The notes beneath the pieces were generated by a model. It was not told the origin of the DNA, made no database searches, and saw nothing but the letters and a program-made list of their open reading frames with translations. A stretch of 41,322 nucleotides of DNA from positions 1 to 41,322 of IMG/VR virus record IMGVR_UViG_3300033149_000173; one strand, given 5' to 3'. Source of the stretch: a virus. Both the position numbers and the translations under genes were made by a program. Within the stretch, counting starts at the first letter, position 1. The number at the start of each line of letters is the position of its first letter. This document shows positions 32,601 to 40,824 of this stretch, one piece after another.

Positions 32601-35600
32601 ACCAAGAATTTGAAAGATATTTAAAAAATAGATTTCTTAAAAAAGGTTCATTTGGAGCTATGTTTGATCAAGACGGAACTAAATATGCTCTTGAGTTTAA
32701 ATATAACGCGGCTAAACCTGATGCCTCTGGTAGACGTATGACTCAAACTGCTCAGCATGAGTTTTTTCATGCTTTAATAAACGAAGTAGTTAAAAATGAT
32801 CCTGAAGCAGGTAGGCTGCTTGGTAAAGCTTTATTTAATGAATTAGCTAAGTTAGATTTACAGTTAAAAGATGATGCAGATCAAAGTGTACTACCTAGTT
32901 CGTTTAAAAGAAGGTTATTAGGTTATTTACAAAGAGCCGAAGATGTAAAAGAAAAAGTTAGAAGAAGTGTTCAAAACAAAGCTATAACTAAACAAGAAGG
33001 TGATAGAATAATAGATGAATCACTAAGTAATAGTTGGGAAGAAGCTTTAACTTTATATTCAGAAGCTATTGGTGATCCTGATATACAATTAAACTATGAC
33101 GAAAATGCCATACAAAAAATTAGAAACTCTTGGAGAAGAGCTATGCAATTTGTTGGTGCAAAAGATATAGATTTAGGTAGTGGTAAAGATGTATTTAACA
33201 TGTTACGTGATTACAATAAAAGTGTTAAATCAGGTATGTTAAAATACAATAGAGCGTTTAAAAAGCTAGGTGAAAAACAAGGTTTAACAGAAGAAGAAAA
33301 ACAAGGTTTACGTCAAGAAGAAAAAGAACTTGAAACAACTACTAAAGAAAAACTTAAAAAGAAAAAAATAAGACAGCAAGAACAAGCTGATCGTTTTAAA
33401 AAAGTAGCTGAAAGTATAGTTGAAAAAAATAGAAAAAGAGCACAGCGTAGAGCAGCTGTTACAACGGCAGCAACAGCGGCAACAACTGATGAAGAAGAGA
33501 GTCAACTAGCAGATGAAATAGATACTAAGTTTTCTTTAAAAGTTACAAAAAGATTAAATCCTGATGAGTTTAAAGATAATATAAATAGTTATTATAGTCC
33601 TGAGGTTTTTTCTACACAAACAGGTATTGATAGTGTTGTATATGATATATTGCTAGATTATACAGATATTATAAGTTATAAAATACAGAGTCAATATTCT
33701 AATTTACCTAATGTTTTAATAGAAGACTTAATAGCTGAAACACAGGTAGAACTATTAAAACACATAAGAAATTTTAATAAAGAATTTTTAAAATTAAGAG
33801 AACAATTTAAAGATGGTTTAGCGGCGAAAGGAATGAGTCAAGCTGAAATATCTAAAAGACTTGAAGCTCAAGATAAAAAAGGTTATAAAAACAAAAAAGG
33901 TGAAACAATAACAGAGAACACTGATCTAAATGCATGGATAAATTCTCAGTTAAATAATAAAATAAAGGAAGCCTTAAAAAAACCTGGTATTACAACTCAA
34001 AAATTTACTGGTGAAATAGACGAAAGAACTACCGGTGAAATAGATGAATCAACTGCACAAGAACAAAAAATTAAATTTGATGAAGATCAAGATCAATTAA
34101 TTGAACTACTAAGTGATCCTGTTTTTAGTTTTGTAGATTTAGATGGTAATGCTATTACTATAGAAACTATACCATTAGGTGATAGGATTGTTAGTTTAGA
34201 AACTTTAGATGATCCTGACACAACTATAAATAAAAGAATAGCTGCAGAAGAAGATCCTGAAGTTAAAAAACAATTAGAACAACAAAAAAGAGATTTAAAA
34301 AGAGGTTTAGAATTAGAAGCTATACAAGGTAGAACTAAAGCTGAAAATGATGAATTACAAAGATTAAGAAGTTTTGAAGCTTTTGATTTAGGTTCTGGTT
34401 CTATTGTTAAAACTTATGAAGCTTTAAGAGTCAATCAAAATCCTGTAGAAATGATTATAAAGCAGGTAGAAAATGAAATATTAAGATCACCTAATATTGA
34501 AACACTACAGTTTTATAATTTTCAAAAACTATTACAAGACAAACTATATCCATTAGTTAGAACAATAACTTTTAAAAAAGGTTCTGATTTAGATAAATTT
34601 ATGTATGACAATTGGAAATTATTACTTGATGTTATTAATAATCCAGTTGACCCTATAACAGGTGAGTCTACTTATTCTGCTAAAATGATGCCAGAAGTTT
34701 TAAAAGAATTTAACGATGAAGGTCAAAGAATAAAAAAGAAAAAAGTAACAAGAGCATTGTTTTTACAAACATATTATGGTAAAGCTAAAGCTACAGAAAT
34801 TATAAATAAATATAGTAAAAAACCTGCATCAGAATTAAAACAATTAGGTCCTGTAGAAATAACAGAAAAAACAGGTAGAGAAATAGGATTAACTGGTGTT
34901 TTTGATAGAAGAACATCTTTAATTAGATTAATTACTAATGTTGCTGTATTACAACAAGCTAGAAAGTCTTTAAGAAATCAAAGTTTTTTAAATAAAATAG
35001 GTAATAAAAATCCTAACCTATATAATGAATTAAAGAACGATAACATAATGGATGCGGTTCTTAATGATATGGCAAGTGGTAAGTCATCTAGCGTTAGGTT
35101 TAGTATTAATAACGACTTGAGTCCTTTCTTTAAAGGTAGAACAGCTTTACAACAAATACTCATGTCTGAGGTTATGGCTAAAGCGAAGATAAACACTCAA
35201 GTTAAATCTAAGCGTAGCGAAGTTAAAAACTCTAGAAAGTTTTTTGTACCTAATCTAGGTAAGATGAAAGACCAAACAGTTGCTTTTTATTTAATAGATA
35301 AGTTTTCCAAAGGTTATAATAATTTTGAATTTAGAAATATTGAAAACTCACAAGGTAAATTAACTAAACAACTATTGGAAGAAGGTGATGTTAAGTTTTC
35401 TAGTGATTTCAACTATGATGAATATAGTACAGATTTAAATAAAGGTTTAAATCAGATTGTAGCTGAAAATGAAAACATATCTCCTGAAAAACAATTTGAT
35501 AATGTTGAAGCTAGAGCTAAAGGCAAAAAAGGTAAATATAGAAATACTTGGTGGATGGGCCCTGCTGATCAAGATTACAAAGGATTACTATGGATGTTAG

Positions 35601-37570
35601 CTAGAGCTAGTGGAGCAAAAGGTGATCAACAAATTGATTGGCTATATGAAAATTTATTAGACCCATATGAAATGGGTAATCTTAATTTACGTAAAGCTAG
35701 AATATCACTGCTTAATAGCTGGATGACATTACTAAATAAATATCCTGGAATAAAAGGTAAACTAGAAGAAAAAGTACCTGGATATGGTGAGTTTACATAT
35801 GGTGATGCTGTTAGAATTTATTTGTGGAATAAAGGTAAAATGCAAATACCAGGTTTAAGTAAGAAAAACGAATTTGAATTATCAAATATTATAAGAAAAG
35901 ATAAAACATTAAGAACATTTGCTGGTGAAGTTAGCTTGCTTTCTAAACAACCTAATGGTTATATTGAACCTGAAGCTGATTGGAGCTATAGTACCTTAAT
36001 GATAGATATTTCAAAAAAATTAGTTAATATTGATAGAAAAAAATATCTAGCACCTTGGATACAAAAAGTTGATTTAGTTTTTACACCTGAAATGTATAAT
36101 AAACTAGAAGCTGTTTACGGTAAACCTTATAGAGAAGCTTTAGAAAATATGATTTACAGTATGAAAACTGGTAAAAATCAAAATAAAGGAGAGCAAGACA
36201 AAGCAACATCAGGTTTTATGGGTTGGTTAAATGGTTCTGTAGGTGTAACAATGTTCTTAAATGCTAGATCAGCTATGTTACAGCTTATATCTACTATAAA
36301 CTATATAAATACATCAGACAATAATATTTTAAAATTTGGTGTAGCAATGGCTAATGTACCTCAAATGAGTAAAGACTTTTTATATTTATGGAATTCTGAT
36401 TACATGAAAGATAGAAGACAAGGTATGTTAACTAGCTTACAAGAACAAGAAATACAAGATATAATTAGAAACACTAAAGAAAAAGATTTTAAAACAGTAA
36501 TTAATAATTTAATTTCTTGGACACTTAAAAAAGGTTTTATATTAACTAGAATATTTGATAGTATTGCAATATCAGCAGGTGGTGCTACATTTTATAGAAA
36601 TAGAATAGGAACTTATTTAAATGAAGGTTTTAGTAAAACTGAAGCAGAAGAAAAAGCTTATTTTGATTGGTTTAGATTAACTGAAGAAGCACAACAATCC
36701 GGTGATCCTTCTAAAATATCTATGAACCAAGCAAGTCAAATGGGAAGATTAATGCTAGCGTTTCAAAACACACCTTTACAATATGGTAGAATAATTAAAA
36801 GAGGTGCTGTTGATTTAATTAAACGTAGAGGTACAGGATTAAAAGATCCTTCTCAATTTAAAATTGGTAAAGGTGACTTTAACAATGCTTCTAAAGTTTT
36901 ATATTATAGCACTCTTCAATATGCGGTATTTGCTTTTATACAAAACGCATTGTTTGCTAAGTTTTTTGATGAAGAAGAACAAGAGTGGCCAAGCGGTAAA
37001 TATGATAAACAAGAAAGTAGATTTTGGAATGGTTGGCTTGACAGTATGTTAAGAGGTGCTGGACTACCTGGAGCTTACTTAGCATGGGCTAAAAACATAG
37101 GTTTAAAAGGTTATCAATTATATAATGATCCTAAAAATATGTATAAATCAGGAGAGTTCGCGCTTGCTTTAACAGATGGTTTAACACCTATAGCAATAAA
37201 AGCTAGAAAAGTTTTCCAAGCATATAACACGTTAGTTTGGAATAAAAAAGAAAATGATTGGTTAGTAGAACAACATGGGTTATTTAGTTTAAAAAATCCA
37301 TACATGATACAGGCTACAGCTTCAGTAATTGAAGGATTTACAAACATACCTACATCTAGAATATATAATAAACTAACAAATGTTTCTAACGCATTTAATG
37401 AAGAATATAGTTATTTCTTAAGACTTATGTTCTTATTAGGTTATAGTACATGGAACTTAGGCTTAGAAGATGGATCAAGTGGTAGAAGAAACAGAGCAAG
37501 TGAATTAGATTTTGGTCCAAATATAGATTTTAACAATGATTTACGTTTTACACCTAAAATAAAATTTTAA
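29669..37570 (+). CDS. Giant ejection protein with metalloprotease and sigma-like segments
   Basis: At 2633 residues this is the largest gene here, with the position and size class of gp16-like injected proteins. N-terminal acidic half, then Gly/Ala helices near 560-620 and 775-800 that could cross membranes. HEFFH (1030-1034) with a downstream WEEALTLYSE (E1124/E1125) resembles a gluzincin site. Residues about 1195-1280 are a charged coiled coil. Residues about 1315-1440 resemble sigma-70 region 2: EDLIAETQVELLKHIRNFNK (1352-1371) and later AWINSQLNNKIKEALKK (from 1422). Near 2198-2208 is NARSAMLQLIS, typical of giant phage internal proteins, with a hydrophobic stretch at 2416-2433. No RNA-polymerase DxDGD motif is present. 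Confidence 0.75.
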   Translation: MEELFIYQLPDGQRVDVSNWPETEKFLWLASNPNAKAVEATEEETNMQTIDESMFGGGKMRILPETPFSQTGIPYEDFDLNKMTQNLFSENIQAFDRERGELDSEELFDITFFREDKLDDETKKTILQAYNINKNKLKPEASNYSFSSLDDETSGFGSDAPFPEDAIYQQQDVKLFLKQPGILKALEEGLITKQDLSQGMYPGYTSWPTRTSGDIEGMSSITTDEGRQLSNAEVYELMWQYDMPYHTNVERLKREARKKVDRFVLRNPSQIEAIIDLEKLDQPYIFEEFAEEDGFVEDFFGVESLKIDPNFNIKDFNGFLVNRQHKDYIQGMLNQVKNDSSENAMKHKELLKLQGLNLYLNEQITRDLKQQKLIWERNNPGKDADTEGIQFNISPGNFNPSFIKDWMKAETPYVYNQLEKNQLKIEKEYQKVIKSGGDVGTGEFLNKVGTNAWIGFWHDFTTPLATYTMDMLPGEYTDDVAENWRRNTLINNFERGDNLRYGYKRGRKLFLEDYGVEYLVDNTNRIYDTTNKIEATALLTPEQRSEIIARVRRDGSAGSSASGYGLAFESSRVIGDLFGQIALTRGIGKTKAALGAYTKGMGVLGPTKRFLKSLPVKSVVADAIIAQSTIGFVRGYEDTMMAGRAAGLPEDEVRELAASASTQTGFWYAITAPISPQTKAQNLLFGKPVKENIEVAVQRYMKGGWKGWSDFWKTQGQRFGTKEGLKQTGKDIIRTADMIQREGWKELFQENIQQFGETTQIGADINRQAGQQIVKEDYTLQDFIHTSALSFTAGAFMPGAGAITSSANQQLREFMGWDAVDRFNSLAYMAYNESDLKSLLASQIEQGIYTQQEVDNLLGEVDQYKNTINHVPPNMSAKAASTILSDIQQLNQLENDKKKAPKGFTGYDDQIQALKDRINNTYYNELTKSQRKGIMAAARAGVAGDTIYKAFDNEQQALDYLKSTVNKYSKSLGREMTNQEFERYLKNRFLKKGSFGAMFDQDGTKYALEFKYNAAKPDASGRRMTQTAQHEFFHALINEVVKNDPEAGRLLGKALFNELAKLDLQLKDDADQSVLPSSFKRRLLGYLQRAEDVKEKVRRSVQNKAITKQEGDRIIDESLSNSWEEALTLYSEAIGDPDIQLNYDENAIQKIRNSWRRAMQFVGAKDIDLGSGKDVFNMLRDYNKSVKSGMLKYNRAFKKLGEKQGLTEEEKQGLRQEEKELETTTKEKLKKKKIRQQEQADRFKKVAESIVEKNRKRAQRRAAVTTAATAATTDEEESQLADEIDTKFSLKVTKRLNPDEFKDNINSYYSPEVFSTQTGIDSVVYDILLDYTDIISYKIQSQYSNLPNVLIEDLIAETQVELLKHIRNFNKEFLKLREQFKDGLAAKGMSQAEISKRLEAQDKKGYKNKKGETITENTDLNAWINSQLNNKIKEALKKPGITTQKFTGEIDERTTGEIDESTAQEQKIKFDEDQDQLIELLSDPVFSFVDLDGNAITIETIPLGDRIVSLETLDDPDTTINKRIAAEEDPEVKKQLEQQKRDLKRGLELEAIQGRTKAENDELQRLRSFEAFDLGSGSIVKTYEALRVNQNPVEMIIKQVENEILRSPNIETLQFYNFQKLLQDKLYPLVRTITFKKGSDLDKFMYDNWKLLLDVINNPVDPITGESTYSAKMMPEVLKEFNDEGQRIKKKKVTRALFLQTYYGKAKATEIINKYSKKPASELKQLGPVEITEKTGREIGLTGVFDRRTSLIRLITNVAVLQQARKSLRNQSFLNKIGNKNPNLYNELKNDNIMDAVLNDMASGKSSSVRFSINNDLSPFFKGRTALQQILMSEVMAKAKINTQVKSKRSEVKNSRKFFVPNLGKMKDQTVAFYLIDKFSKGYNNFEFRNIENSQGKLTKQLLEEGDVKFSSDFNYDEYSTDLNKGLNQIVAENENISPEKQFDNVEARAKGKKGKYRNTWWMGPADQDYKGLLWMLARASGAKGDQQIDWLYENLLDPYEMGNLNLRKARISLLNSWMTLLNKYPGIKGKLEEKVPGYGEFTYGDAVRIYLWNKGKMQIPGLSKKNEFELSNIIRKDKTLRTFAGEVSLLSKQPNGYIEPEADWSYSTLMIDISKKLVNIDRKKYLAPWIQKVDLVFTPEMYNKLEAVYGKPYREALENMIYSMKTGKNQNKGEQDKATSGFMGWLNGSVGVTMFLNARSAMLQLISTINYINTSDNNILKFGVAMANVPQMSKDFLYLWNSDYMKDRRQGMLTSLQEQEIQDIIRNTKEKDFKTVINNLISWTLKKGFILTRIFDSIAISAGGATFYRNRIGTYLNEGFSKTEAEEKAYFDWFRLTEEAQQSGDPSKISMNQASQMGRLMLAFQNTPLQYGRIIKRGAVDLIKRRGTGLKDPSQFKIGKGDFNNASKVLYYSTLQYAVFAFIQNALFAKFFDEEEQEWPSGKYDKQESRFWNGWLDSMLRGAGLPGAYLAWAKNIGLKGYQLYNDPKNMYKSGEFALALTDGLTPIAIKARKVFQAYNTLVWNKKENDWLVEQHGLFSLKNPYMIQATASVIEGFTNIPTSRIYNKLTNVSNAFNEEYSYFLRLMFLLGYSTWNLGLEDGSSGRRNRASELDFGPNIDFNNDLRFTPKIKF

Positions 37571-37573
37571 AAA

Positions 37574-37663
37574 ATGAAAGAAAAATTTACAAAATTCGTA
37601 GACAAACTACAGGAAGCTTGGAATAAGCTATTATATAAATTAATGTTTAAAAAATATAAATAA
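37574..37663 (+). CDS. Tiny basic helical peptide (29 aa)
   Basis: ATG 37574 follows the giant gene by three bases and encodes MKEKFTKFVDKLQEAWNKLL plus a basic tail, ending at TAA 37663. The spacing of hydrophobic residues makes an amphipathic helix with a Lys-rich C-terminus, as in small lysis-helper peptides. It is too short for confidence by codon statistics, and its support is the tight packing between two real genes. Confidence 0.5.
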   Translation: MKEKFTKFVDKLQEAWNKLLYKLMFKKYK

Positions 37664-37670
37664 TAAAAAA

Positions 37671-38849
37671 ATGAAATTATGGAAAATTGTCCTCTTTGTG
37701 GTGGCATTTGCGGTCTCTGCTAATGCTCAAGAAAAAAACAAATTATTTAAAGACTTTCTAAAATATAGTACGGTTTATATTTCTGGAGATATTAAAAATT
37801 CAAAAGAAAATGCACCAAGTTATTTTGTAAGAACAAATCCTAATGGTAACCTATATGATGTACCTGTTGTAGTTGACGGTACAGACTATTATGACCATGA
37901 CTATCGCTATGGTTTTGGTATTCGTAAGATAGCAAGGTTTGATTATGAATTAAAAGGCAAACAATATTACGATGGAACTGAATCTAACGTATCTATGACC
38001 GCTCCTAATTCAGCTATTAATGGATTTGAATATGTATTTCATACTGAAAAAGAAAGAGTCAGAGATGATGTGTTTAAAAATCATCGATATTTCTTAAAAC
38101 ACAGTGGTAAATATCATATTGTTAAACTAGAAAGTAGAGCGCAGGGTAAAATTAACTTTGACTATAAGTCTGCAGAGCTAAGAGCTAAATTACCTATTGG
38201 TAAAAAGTTTAGTTTATCTGCTGGAGTTATGTATCGCACACATGAAAGACCTTATGGTTATAACCCAGTAGAAATATGGTTAAATGAAACAGACGAAAAC
38301 GGATGGGCTGTAAATCCATGGTATACACTTGGTTTTTATTATGGCTATGATGACATCTATTATACATATGAAGATAGTTATTCAGGTGAAACAGTGTCTG
38401 ATTGGTATTGGATCAATGAAGAAGGTCAAACCGTGGCTTATACAGATTTACAATTTAGACAGACAGTATTTACTGATCTAATGAATCGTTATAATAACGA
38501 GATATGGGAGACAATAGATGCTTTTGGAGTAGTATCTCCTGTGGTCGGTTTTGACTATTACCATTATAAAAATAATTTCTGGTTACATGCTTATGGTTCT
38601 TATTTATTACCATACCACAAGTATGTAAAAGGTGATGAAGATTTTAGTTATCACAATAGAAATAACTGGGGATTAGGAGGATTAGTGCAAGATGCTGAAA
38701 AAGAACAATGGGAAGATTATCAAACCGGAGTACAATTTGGATGGAAACTTAGTAAAAGTATAGGAATATTCTTTGAAGGTGAATATACTAAATTTTGGGA
38801 TAGTAAAATATATAACAGTTCAGTTGGTTTGAACATAACACTTAAGTAA
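37671..38849 (+). CDS. Exported outer-membrane beta-barrel-like protein
   Basis: This 392-residue protein has a clear signal peptide (MKLWKIVLFVVAFAVSANAQ, likely cut after ANA). The mature part is rich in Tyr, Trp, Phe, Asp and Asn with alternating strands: FSLSAGVMYR, AVNPWYTLGFYYGYDD, SPVVGFDYYHYKNNFWLHAY, YQTGVQFGWKL, IGIFFEGEYTKFW. It ends SVGLNITLK, a last-strand-like end with Lys instead of Phe. It is not a typical virion protein. Candidate roles are superinfection exclusion, altering the outer membrane, or aiding release. The host family is not recognised. Confidence 0.75.
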   Translation: MKLWKIVLFVVAFAVSANAQEKNKLFKDFLKYSTVYISGDIKNSKENAPSYFVRTNPNGNLYDVPVVVDGTDYYDHDYRYGFGIRKIARFDYELKGKQYYDGTESNVSMTAPNSAINGFEYVFHTEKERVRDDVFKNHRYFLKHSGKYHIVKLESRAQGKINFDYKSAELRAKLPIGKKFSLSAGVMYRTHERPYGYNPVEIWLNETDENGWAVNPWYTLGFYYGYDDIYYTYEDSYSGETVSDWYWINEEGQTVAYTDLQFRQTVFTDLMNRYNNEIWETIDAFGVVSPVVGFDYYHYKNNFWLHAYGSYLLPYHKYVKGDEDFSYHNRNNWGLGGLVQDAEKEQWEDYQTGVQFGWKLSKSIGIFFEGEYTKFWDSKIYNSSVGLNITLK

Positions 38850-39262
38850 TGAAGTTTAATAATAAAAAAACAACAGAAGAAATTTTAGCTCAAATAGAAA
38901 TTGATAAGATCAACGCTAAAAGTACAGCTAAAGAAATAGCTTCTAAACATTTAGGCAAGCATGCTATAAATTATATAACTATACTAGTTGTAATTGGAGT
39001 AGTAAGTTCTCAATTTTTAGAAGGTGGTGCTTTAACAGCTGTTATTGGTTTGGTATCTACCGCAGCAATGGCTTTAATAGGTATACTACAACACATTGTT
39101 GGAGCTAAAGAAAAAGAAGAAAAACCAGAGTTAGAAATAATTAAAAGTTTAATTAAAGAACTATCTGATAAAGAAGATGATCCAATGCAGGTTGATGTAA
39201 CTGATACAGATGTTACAGTAACTAAAGGTGAAAGTAAAGTAACAGCTAGTAAAAAGAAATAA
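38849..39262 (+). CDS. Two-TM holin-like membrane protein
   Basis: The 137-residue protein has hydrophobic segments at about 40-56 (YITILVVIGVVSS) and 61-84 (ALTAVIGLVSTAAMALIGIL). A charged helical N-terminus and a Lys/Glu/Asp/Thr-rich C-terminus flank them. The pattern suits a class II holin, and the neighbouring genes are envelope-related. It overlaps the stop of the beta-barrel gene. It is a second candidate besides the GTA-type holin at 7672, so one of them may do something other than lysis. Confidence 0.65.
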   Translation: MKFNNKKTTEEILAQIEIDKINAKSTAKEIASKHLGKHAINYITILVVIGVVSSQFLEGGALTAVIGLVSTAAMALIGILQHIVGAKEKEEKPELEIIKSLIKELSDKEDDPMQVDVTDTDVTVTKGESKVTASKKK

Positions 39263-39263
39263 A

Positions 39264-39551
39264 ATGGCAAATCAAATAGGTGAAGATACAAAAATAACAC
39301 TTGATCTTAAAACAATAGGAATAATAATAGGAGGCGTAGTGTCATTAGCGAGCTTATACTTTGTAATGCAGGCTGACATAGCTCTTGCTAAAGAATTACC
39401 TAAACCAGTTATTGATAGAGTTGAGTACGATTTAAAAGACGAATTGATTCGTCAGACAATAATGGATACACAGGAAGATGTAGAGGAAATAAAAGAAACT
39501 ATTGATAAGATAGATCAACGGTTGTACGATATACAAAGCAAACAAAGATAG
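39264..39551 (+). CDS. Single-TM coiled-coil membrane protein
   Basis: The 95-residue protein has one membrane helix (18-35, IGIIIGGVVSLASLYFVM), then a charged helix to the end with Asp/Glu/Lys heptads (EDVEEIKETIDKIDQRLYDI). Its topology resembles an i-spanin (short tail in, periplasmic coiled coil). No lipoprotein partner is evident, and the exported thioredoxin-like protein follows. The holin-like gene lies directly before it, which supports a lysis role. Confidence 0.65.
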   Translation: MANQIGEDTKITLDLKTIGIIIGGVVSLASLYFVMQADIALAKELPKPVIDRVEYDLKDELIRQTIMDTQEDVEEIKETIDKIDQRLYDIQSKQR

Positions 39552-39552
39552 T

Positions 39553-39951
39553 ATGAAATACTTAAATATAATTTTATTATTAATATCATTTAATATGTCT
39601 GCTCAAGAGTGGATTACTGATAGTAACTTTGATAATAAGATAAATGAAAGACAGGCTTTTGGTGATGATCAAACAAAACCTGTAATCGTGGAGTTTTATG
39701 CTCAGTTTAACGATGCGAATAAATTTAAACAGTGGTCAGAATTAAAGAATGTCATATATTATAGAGCAGATATAGCTGCATGTCCAGTTGCTAAGAAAAA
39801 ATATAAAGTACGTATGGCACCTACACTTGTAATATTTAAAGACGGTATAAAAGAAATAGTTTTTAAAGCAGGGTTAGATCTTATGCTACCTGCTGATTTA
39901 CAAGAAATACAAGAAGCAATAAATGAGGTTAATACCGCAAGTCAATTTTAA
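39553..39951 (+). CDS. Exported thioredoxin-fold protein lacking the CXXC site
   Basis: This 132-residue protein has a signal peptide (MKYLNIILLLISFNMSAQ). Next is KPVIVEFYAQFNDANKFKQW (42-61), aligned with the thioredoxin active-site region. The two cysteines of WCxxC are Asn53 and Asn56 here. The strand with the cis-Pro (MAPTLVIFKDG, P90) is intact. One Cys (77) remains elsewhere. The fold is therefore kept without redox chemistry, suggesting a binding or chaperone role in the periplasm. Confidence 0.8.
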   Translation: MKYLNIILLLISFNMSAQEWITDSNFDNKINERQAFGDDQTKPVIVEFYAQFNDANKFKQWSELKNVIYYRADIAACPVAKKKYKVRMAPTLVIFKDGIKEIVFKAGLDLMLPADLQEIQEAINEVNTASQF

Positions 39952-39953
39952 TT

Positions 39954-40511
39954 ATGAAAAAAAAGTTTATAATAAAATCTCCATATCCTCTTAAACAAGA
40001 AGGTGAAATTAGAACTATTAAGAATTTTGAAGCTCAGCAACTAGGAGGTAGTCCATCAGGTATGTTTATGATACCAATGGGTATATACAATAGGTTGTCA
40101 GATGCTAAAGATGAATTTAATCAAAGACAAGCTCAACAGCAGCAAATAAAACTTAACAAGGAAGGTTTTGATAGTATGGAAGACAAAATACAGTCTTATA
40201 AGTTTGATTTACCTCAAGATAATACTGGAGCTATTGACACCGTTGTTCCTAGAAAAAAGAGTAAAGAACCTAGAAAAACTACTAAAGGTAAAGGTAGAAA
40301 CTTTAGAACTACTAAAGAAGGGGCTGGTATGACTGAAAAAGGTGTTAAAGAATATAGACGTAAAAACCCTGGTAGTAAATTAAAAACAGCTGTAACAGGT
40401 AAAGTAAAACCTGGTAGTAAAGCTGCTAAACGTAGAAAATCATTTTGTGCTAGATCAAAAGGCTGGACCGGTGAAAGAGGTAAAGCTGCTAGACGTAGAT
40501 GGAAATGTTAA
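39954..40511 (+). CDS. Basic phage protein with conserved C-terminal DUF6321-like domain
   Basis: The 185-residue protein begins MKKKFIIKSPYPLKQEG, loosely like the MAFK-tag proteins, and has a Gln/Lys-rich middle. The C-terminal 60 residues (EGAGMTEKGVKEYRRKNPG onward, with PGSKAAKRRKSFCARSKGW and ARRRWKC) form a Gly/Lys/Arg-rich module I associate with DUF6321-type phage proteins. The strong positive charge suggests nucleic-acid binding, perhaps in the virion, which is unproven. The family label is from memory. Confidence 0.75.
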   Translation: MKKKFIIKSPYPLKQEGEIRTIKNFEAQQLGGSPSGMFMIPMGIYNRLSDAKDEFNQRQAQQQQIKLNKEGFDSMEDKIQSYKFDLPQDNTGAIDTVVPRKKSKEPRKTTKGKGRNFRTTKEGAGMTEKGVKEYRRKNPGSKLKTAVTGKVKPGSKAAKRRKSFCARSKGWTGERGKAARRRWKC

Positions 40512-40512
40512 A

Positions 40513-40659
40513 ATGAAAAAAAGAAAATTAAATAGTAAAAATCCTAAGTATTATCCAGTTGAAGAGGATCTGGTAAAAGAAAGAAAAGAGTTAATAGCTA
40601 CAATACCGTTTGGCAAAAAAAGAAAAGTTTATGCCTATGCTGTATTCAACGAAAATTAA
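40513..40659 (+). CDS. Small basic protein (48 aa)
   Basis: I chose ATG 40513 (MKKRKLNSKNPKYYPVEED), one base after the preceding stop codon. A longer frame from 40447 would overlap the upstream gene heavily. The peptide is Lys-rich at the start and ends with FGKKRKVYAYAVFNEN. The function is unknown. It sits in a run of small basic genes. Confidence 0.55.
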   Translation: MKKRKLNSKNPKYYPVEEDLVKERKELIATIPFGKKRKVYAYAVFNEN

Positions 40660-40664
40660 ATATT

Positions 40665-40823
40665 ATGAGTTCACCATTATACGCTAAAATTAGTTCAGCT
40701 TGTAAAGCTGCTGCAAAAAGAAAATTTAAAGTTTGGCCAAGTGCTTATGCTTCAGGTTGGGGCGTGAGATGCACTAAAGCAGGAGGTCCAAGTAAATTTG
40801 GAGGAAGTAAAAAGAAAAAGTAA
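40665..40823 (+). CDS. Small basic protein of the DUF5872-like type (52 aa)
   Basis: ATG 40665 to TAA 40823 encodes MSSPLYAKISSACKAAAKRK and then FKVWPSAYASGWGVRCTKAG, ending in Gly/Lys-rich KKKK. The WPSAYAS phrase with Cys and basic residues is characteristic of a small phage/algal-virus family I know as DUF5872. It probably binds nucleic acid or zinc, but the function is unknown. Confidence 0.7.
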   Translation: MSSPLYAKISSACKAAAKRKFKVWPSAYASGWGVRCTKAGGPSKFGGSKKKK

Positions 40824-40824
40824 T

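Noticed and set aside
29669-37570. Virion RNA polymerase in the giant protein
   Set aside because: No DxDGD-type catalytic motif was found; only sigma-like and protease-like segments are visible.
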